The notes below the pieces were generated by a model. The model made no database searches and had not been told where the DNA came from. It saw only the letters and a list, made by a program, of their open reading frames with translations. Position numbers and translations under genes: made by a program. Positions 7,100 through 10,294 of a stretch of 10,294 bases of DNA are shown here, piece after piece. Within the stretch, counting starts at the first letter, position 1, and the number at the start of each line of letters is the position of its first letter. This stretch comes from Segatella salivae DSM 15606 (GTDB lineage Bacteria; Bacteroidota; Bacteroidia; Bacteroidales; Bacteroidaceae): contig NZ_GL629647.1 in the NCBI RefSeq assembly GCF_000185845.1, positions 277,798 to 288,091 of the forward strand. The letters are read 5' to 3'.

Positions 7100-7493
7100 G
7101 CACTATTTTGAATCTACTGATTTTAGAACTAAGTTGAATAATAGACATAGAATAAATTCATATCTAAGAAAAGATTATTCACAATACAAATTGAAAAATA
7201 AAGTTCCATGATGTGATTACTAATCATCATAAAAATGTAATCAAATCAACCTGCATCCCTTTAATTAGAGTCGGCTCTCCCACCCTATACAACACAATCG
7301 CCATTTCGCATCATCTCTTTTCCCTCTCAAGCACTATTTAATAGTAATAGTCTGAGGAAGCATTCACTATTCTTCCTTATTGAATTACGTTACACTATAC
7401 GGAATACGTTATTAATGTATTTATTTCATATAGTTAATTCATTATACTGATGTTCAAAGAGATATGATGCTACTTTGTAAGCTTATAGCATAT
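7100..7493. other. Non-coding convergent gap with no recognisable gene
   Basis: This AT-rich stretch lies between the plus-strand small RNA terminator and the minus-strand terminator. I see no reading frame with a plausible start, no tRNA-like fold and no consensus TAnnTTTG promoter on either strand. Its only structure is weak: short inverted repeats such as ACTAT/ATAGT and AGGAAG/CTTCCT (around 7335-7380), and a 15-nt repeat copy at 7118-7132 shared with the region upstream of the M6 gene. Confidence 0.6.
7118..7132 (+). repeat. 15-nt direct repeat, copy 2
   Basis: This is the exact second copy of TGATTTTAGAACTAA, 19 bp after the T-run of the small RNA terminator and in the same orientation as copy 1. 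Together the two copies bracket a unit of about 2 kb (M6 protease plus small RNA), but no transposase or inverted ends accompany them. Confidence 0.5.
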
Positions 7494-7535
7494 AAAAAGT
7501 AATCTGCGTCAAATCATCGTGTGATTTGACGCAGA
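7494..7535 (-). terminator. Probable terminator of the rmlC-lipoprotein unit (long perfect hairpin)
   Basis: TCTGCGTCAAATCA (7503-7516) pairs perfectly over 14 bp with its complement at 7522-7535 around a five-base loop. Read on the minus strand, the stem is followed within four bases by five T residues (complement of 7494-7498). This fits an intrinsic terminator about 84 bp after the lipoprotein stop. On the plus strand no T-run follows, so it is directional. Confidence 0.65.
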
Positions 7536-7563
7536 AATCACAATAAAATACCTTATATCATAC

Positions 7564-7589
7564 GATAATATGACATAAATCATATTATC
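7564..7589 (-). repeat. AT-rich inverted repeat in the lipoprotein 3' region
   Basis: GATAATATGA (7564-7573) and TCATATTATC (7580-7589) form a perfect 10-bp stem with a six-base loop, between the lipoprotein stop and the stronger terminator hairpin. With so few G-C pairs it is a weak structure. It could stabilise the 3' end of the message or serve as an operator-like palindrome; nothing else supports either role. Confidence 0.4.
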
Positions 7590-7618
7590 AGATTTAATCA
7601 ATTCTACTCAAAACGCAT

Positions 7619-8422
7619 TTATACCATCAAACGCATTTTACCATTAAAGCCTATGATAACTTTAATTTGATAGGCTGTAGGACTATCAGGCACACAAACA
7701 TTTGCTGTAAATAAGAAACCATTTGTATTTGTTTCAGTGTAGTTTATGTCACTTAATATACTCTGACTCAACACGCCTGAAGGTATCTGCTGTTTGAAAT
7801 CAGACTTCCGGAAATCACGACTAAAGAGTTGATTACTTCCCTTAAAGATGCTGACATGAACAATATTATCAAAATACACATTATCAACCTCAACACCTTC
7901 GTCATTATAAGTCTGTTTCGCTACTTTGAAAGTAGTTGGATTAACCTGTGTATACCAATGATAATGAGCGTTTCCATAGATGACTACAGAATCGCGTTTA
8001 ATCAATTTTTTCTGGTTTAATGCTACAGGATGTGACATCCCGAAGAAAGACAAATAAGTGTTATCATTTGTCTTTATACATTTAATCAAGTCACCATTTT
8101 GGTTCTTGAACATGAAAAGGTGAGGCGCTTGCTTCACAATCTGATACTTAGCAACATTAGAACTGTGAAGAACAAGTGAGTCTTTTATTATTTGAAAGTA
8201 CACAGGTTGTGAGGTACTATCAGGATAAAAGATAGTATCACCAACCACACGAAAGGCAGGACTATCATCATCTTCATTCAACCAAAGACCTTGAAGCATC
8301 TTTTTTGCAGTATGATCTTCTGAAGGCTGGTCTGTAGAATTTGTTTTATGATTACTACATGAGACTCCAACAAGGGTCATAGTAACCACAAACAACATAG
8401 GTAATAAGCTATATTTTCGCAT
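7619..8422 (-). CDS. Lipoprotein, DUF4738-like
   Basis: This protein has 267 residues from the ATG at 8422; the TTG one codon upstream is unlikely because it lies within the end of the preceding gene. The N-terminus has a short basic, hydrophobic leader followed by VGVSCS, a lipobox ending in C22, so it should be lipid-anchored in the periplasm or at the cell surface. The sequence after the cysteine is Ser/Thr/Asp-rich, a typical flexible tether. The remainder looks beta-rich, with GLWLNEDDDSPAFRVVGDTIFY (about 45-66, in part) and the tail PTAYQIKVIIGFNGKMRLMV. The overall pattern resembles Prevotella lipoproteins annotated DUF4738; I recall this from memory and have not searched it. The ATG shares its A with the stop of the rmlC reading frame (TGATG), so it is translationally coupled to that gene. 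A break in rmlC could alter its expression. Confidence 0.75.
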   Translation of the reverse strand: MRKYSLLPMLFVVTMTLVGVSCSNHKTNSTDQPSEDHTAKKMLQGLWLNEDDDSPAFRVVGDTIFYPDSTSQPVYFQIIKDSLVLHSSNVAKYQIVKQAPHLFMFKNQNGDLIKCIKTNDNTYLSFFGMSHPVALNQKKLIKRDSVVIYGNAHYHWYTQVNPTTFKVAKQTYNDEGVEVDNVYFDNIVHVSIFKGSNQLFSRDFRKSDFKQQIPSGVLSQSILSDINYTETNTNGFLFTANVCVPDSPTAYQIKVIIGFNGKMRLMV

Positions 8423-8971
8423 CAATCAAATAATTCTGCATCTTGTAAAGAGCAAGCTTTCAGATCCTTTTCTGATGTCAAAACATCCTTTGAATCGATA
8501 GGCCACTCAATGTGAATTTGCTCATCATTCCAACGAATACTGGCCTCATGTTGTGGTGCATAAACATTATCTACCTTATAAGTAAAGATTGCTTCGTCAC
8601 TAAGAACAAGGAAACCATGAGCAAAACCACGTGGAATAAAGAGCTGACGCTTATTCTCTTCAGAGAGTTCTACCATGACATATTTTCCAAAGGTAGGGCT
8701 ACTCTTGCGAATATCAACGGCAACATCCAAGACCTTTCCCTTGATTACGCGAACCAATTTTGCCTGAGAATACTCTCCTTTTTTGATAGTGGAGACCACG
8801 CAATACGCCATAAGAAGACTTAGATTCATTGTCTTGTATAAACTTGATTTTACCTATTTTCTGCTGGAATTCTTCGTCTTTCCACGCTTCAAAGAAATAG
8901 CCACGAGCATCTTGAAAGACACGAGGCTCGATGATAAATACACCTTTTATGTCCGTCTGTTTATACTCCAT
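8422..8971 (-). pseudogene. rfbC: dTDP-4-dehydrorhamnose 3,5-epimerase, frameshifted
   Basis: This is RmlC/RfbC, which epimerises dTDP-4-keto-6-deoxyglucose at C3 and C5 in dTDP-L-rhamnose synthesis. The N-terminal part reads from ATG 8971 through FIIEPRVFQDARGYFFEAW and QDNESKSSYGVLRGLHYQK (46-64), including the catalytic-type His61. The rest lies in another frame: SQAKLVRVIKGKVLDVAVD, IPRGFAHGFLVLS, FTYKVDNVYAPQHEA and IRWNDEQIHIEWP. The break is at an A6 run (minus strand; 8779-8784) directly after LHYQ. Removing one A gives a continuous 182-residue protein of normal family length, with the putative catalytic Tyr131 and Asp169 kept. As written, translation stops at 8714 after 85 residues. 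The rest of the gene looks undamaged, so the lesion is very recent, a sequencing error, or bypassed by slippage. It is first gene of the unit and has its own promoter. Confidence 0.88.
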
Positions 8972-9001
8972 CACTTGTAAAGTGTTTGTTTTTCCATGGC
9001 A

Positions 9002-9032
9002 CAAAGATACAACTTTTACAATAGTTATCAAA
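9002..9032 (-). promoter_or_regulatory. Bacteroidetes-type promoter of the rfbC-lipoprotein unit
   Basis: Read on the minus strand, TTTG (9032-9029) and TATCTTTG (9009-9002) are separated by 19 bp. The predicted start near 8995 leaves a leader of about 25 nt to the ATG at 8971, which supports that start over the longer open frame that begins at 9031, inside the promoter. Its -33 box is 46 bp from the -33 box of the divergent HU-SPOR promoter. Confidence 0.75.
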
Positions 9033-9078
9033 ATAAAAAAGATAAATAAATGATTAATGAAGATTTTTTTCGCAAAAC

Positions 9079-9109
9079 TTTGAAAGCTAAAATAAAAGTA
9101 CTAAATTTG
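9079..9109 (+). promoter_or_regulatory. Bacteroidetes-type promoter of the HU-SPOR gene
   Basis: TTTG (9079-9082) and TAAATTTG (9102-9109) are 19 bp apart. The -7 box ends 4 bp before the GTG start codon, so the transcript should begin at or within a few bases of that codon. It is divergent from the rfbC promoter across an A/T-rich spacer. Confidence 0.75.
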
Positions 9110-9113
9110 CAAC

Positions 9114-10166
9114 GTGATTGAGTTAGAAAGACATATCGAAATACTTTTGCTCACGAATGATTGCGTCATAATTCCTAATTTTGGTGGATTTATGGCACAT
9201 TATCGGGCTGCTCACTTTGACGAAAGAGACAAATCGTTTCTTCCGCCAACACGAACTGTGGGCTTTAATCATGCCTTAAAACTCAATGATTCGCTGCTTG
9301 CGCAGTCTTATGTAGAGGCTTATGACATCAGCTATCCAGAGGCTTTACGACGTATTGAGCAAGATACTGAAGAATTGAAACAGGTGCTTCAGAATGAAGG
9401 TGAATATAATTTAAGGAATCTTGGACGCCTTTCACTTAACAACGAAGGGCAATATGTCTTTGAACCATGTGAGGCTGGTTTGCTTACTCCATCGCTTTAT
9501 GGACTCAGTAGCTTTGAGTTCAAAAAACAAAAGCAATGCTCTGAAATGCAAACTGAAGTTGAAACTCATATAAAAGAGACTCAACCGAAAGCACAAATTC
9601 TTGACTTTGTTGTTCCTGAAGCAATCGAAGAAACAGAAGAAAAGTCATATACGATTCGTCGAAGTGTAGTTAGAAATATTGCGGTTGCCTGTATTGCTGT
9701 ATTGTTTTTCCTATTATTACCTTCAACATTAAGTAATGGAGAAAAGGCTACAATGACTGGAAACAGGATTGATACCAACCTCTTAACGGCTATCATGCCT
9801 AAGGAAGTAACGATTGGTAATGCAGCAAATCACATTACAAAAGACATGACTAAGAAGGCTTTTGAAGCTGTAAAAGAAGAAAAAATTGCTGAAAAATCTT
9901 CGTCAACTGAGGTTGAAGAGAGGAATACTCCTGCTAAAAGCTATTATAGTATAGTATTAGCCTGTAGAGTAACTCGCAAGAATGCTTCTGATTTTGTAGC
10001 TCATCTACATCATAAAGGTTATGATGAAGCAAAGGTGTTAACACAAAGAAATCGCACAAAAGTTATTTATGGACAATATGATTCAGAAGAGGCTGCACGC
10101 AAAGTAGTGAATAAACTTCATCAAAAAGCAGACTTTTCAGATTGTTGGATTATCCATATCAAATAA
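9114..10166 (+). CDS. HU-CCDC81-type DNA-binding domain protein with TM helix and SPOR domain
   Basis: This 350-residue protein starts with GTG at 9114. Residues 1-60 (MIELERHIEILLL, CVIIPNFGGFMAH) match the first HU-CCDC81 bacterial domain. Residues 61-136 (SYVEAYDISYPEALRRIEQD, NLRNLGRLSLNNEGQYVFEP) match its second HU-like partner. A charged linker follows, then one transmembrane helix (about 187-204, NIAVACIAVLFFLLLP), a Lys/Glu-rich periplasmic stretch, and a C-terminal SPOR domain (about 276-350, YYSIVLACRV through DCWIIHIK). SPOR domains bind denuded peptidoglycan at division sites, so the protein should tie a cytoplasmic HU-fold domain to the cell wall. This architecture is widespread in Bacteroidota, but its function is not established. 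No Shine-Dalgarno fits between the promoter and the GTG. A zinc-ribbon gene follows after 19 bp and probably shares the transcript. Confidence 0.88.
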   Translation: MIELERHIEILLLTNDCVIIPNFGGFMAHYRAAHFDERDKSFLPPTRTVGFNHALKLNDSLLAQSYVEAYDISYPEALRRIEQDTEELKQVLQNEGEYNLRNLGRLSLNNEGQYVFEPCEAGLLTPSLYGLSSFEFKKQKQCSEMQTEVETHIKETQPKAQILDFVVPEAIEETEEKSYTIRRSVVRNIAVACIAVLFFLLLPSTLSNGEKATMTGNRIDTNLLTAIMPKEVTIGNAANHITKDMTKKAFEAVKEEKIAEKSSSTEVEERNTPAKSYYSIVLACRVTRKNASDFVAHLHHKGYDEAKVLTQRNRTKVIYGQYDSEEAARKVVNKLHQKADFSDCWIIHIK

Positions 10167-10185
10167 TCATTTCCTATATTTTTAT

Positions 10186-10294
10186 ATGAAACGCGTACGT
10201 TGCCCCAAATGTGATAACTACATTACATTTGATGAAACCAAATATCAATTAGGACAATATCTTGTATTTGAATGTCCCGAATGCGGCAAGAACT
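10186..10294 (+). CDS. Zinc-ribbon protein, 5' part only (possibly FHA-domain type)
   Basis: An open frame begins at ATG 10186 and runs off the window after 36 codons. It shows two CxxC knuckles, CPKC (6-9) and CPEC (30-33, followed by GK), forming a small zinc ribbon. The opening KRVRCPKCDNYITFDETKY resembles Prevotella proteins that carry an FHA phosphothreonine-binding domain after the ribbon; I recall this from memory, and the FHA part would lie outside the window. It begins 19 bp after the HU-SPOR stop with no visible promoter, so it is likely in the same operon. Confidence 0.7.
   Translation, partial: MKRVRCPKCDNYITFDETKYQLGQYLVFECPECGKN

Noticed and set aside
7268..7285. AGAGTCGGCTCT and following CCCACC as a tRNA or attachment-site remnant
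   Set aside because: Only a 4-bp stem forms. No T-arm, anticodon arm or CCA context is recognisable, and there is no integrase in the window.
8779..8784. Programmed ribosomal frameshift in rfbC
   Set aside because: Restoring the frame needs +1 (or -2) at CAA AAA AGG. This is not a standard -1 slippery heptamer in frame, and RmlC is not known to use recoding. A run of six A residues is short for efficient transcriptional slippage.
8512..8980. Plus-strand open frames antisense to rfbC
   Set aside because: They are shadows of the conserved RmlC coding strand, with no recognisable protein similarity and no promoter.
8972..9031. Longer rfbC start at 9031
   Set aside because: It lies within the predicted promoter, and the extra residues do not resemble RmlC. 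The ATG at 8971 fits both the family start and the leader length.

Overview
The window looks like chromosomal DNA from a member of the Bacteroidota, most likely the Prevotella group. The DNA is AT-rich. Four Bacteroidetes-type promoters (TAnnTTTG at -7, three of them with an unmistakable TTTG 19 or 20 bp upstream) precede transcription units, and most genes lack a strong Shine-Dalgarno. The protein families are typical of the phylum: DUF1573, EFR1-type flavodoxin/ferredoxin, a secreted M6 protease with a Por-like C-terminal tail, a DUF4738-like lipoprotein and an HU-CCDC81/SPOR protein. I cannot name the species.

Layout. Bases 46-3811 (+) hold one promoter and three overlapping genes: a GT2 glycosyltransferase, a GT4-like glycosyltransferase and a UshA-like metallophosphatase/5'-nucleotidase. 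Bases 3904-6884 (+) hold a second unit: a small exported DUF1573 protein, an EFR1-type protein whose start overlaps the DUF1573 stop, and a secreted M6 zinc metalloprotease that begins 53 bp later. Bases 6885-7618 are non-coding. They contain the most interesting element, a stand-alone promoter followed about 90 bp later by an intrinsic terminator with a GUGA tetraloop, which reads as an orphan small RNA. They also contain the probable terminator of the convergent minus-strand unit.

Bases 7619-9032 (-) are a two-gene unit: a promoter, rmlC/rfbC broken by a one-base insertion in an A6 run, and a 1-nt-overlapping lipoprotein gene. Divergent from it, 9079-10166 (+) is a membrane-tethered HU-domain/SPOR protein. 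Its -7 element ends only 4 bp before the GTG start, which suggests a leaderless or nearly leaderless mRNA. A zinc-ribbon protein, probably FHA-type, starts at 10186 and runs off the edge.

How they fit together: the first unit is probably surface-glycan synthesis, and the rmlC remnant belongs to dTDP-rhamnose synthesis. The second unit groups exported proteins with a cytoplasmic redox protein without an obvious shared pathway. I see no phage, transposon, CRISPR array or defence system. Most of the window is ordinary core or near-core Prevotella sequence. The points worth a second look are the small RNA, the rmlC frameshift and the leaderless HU-SPOR start.
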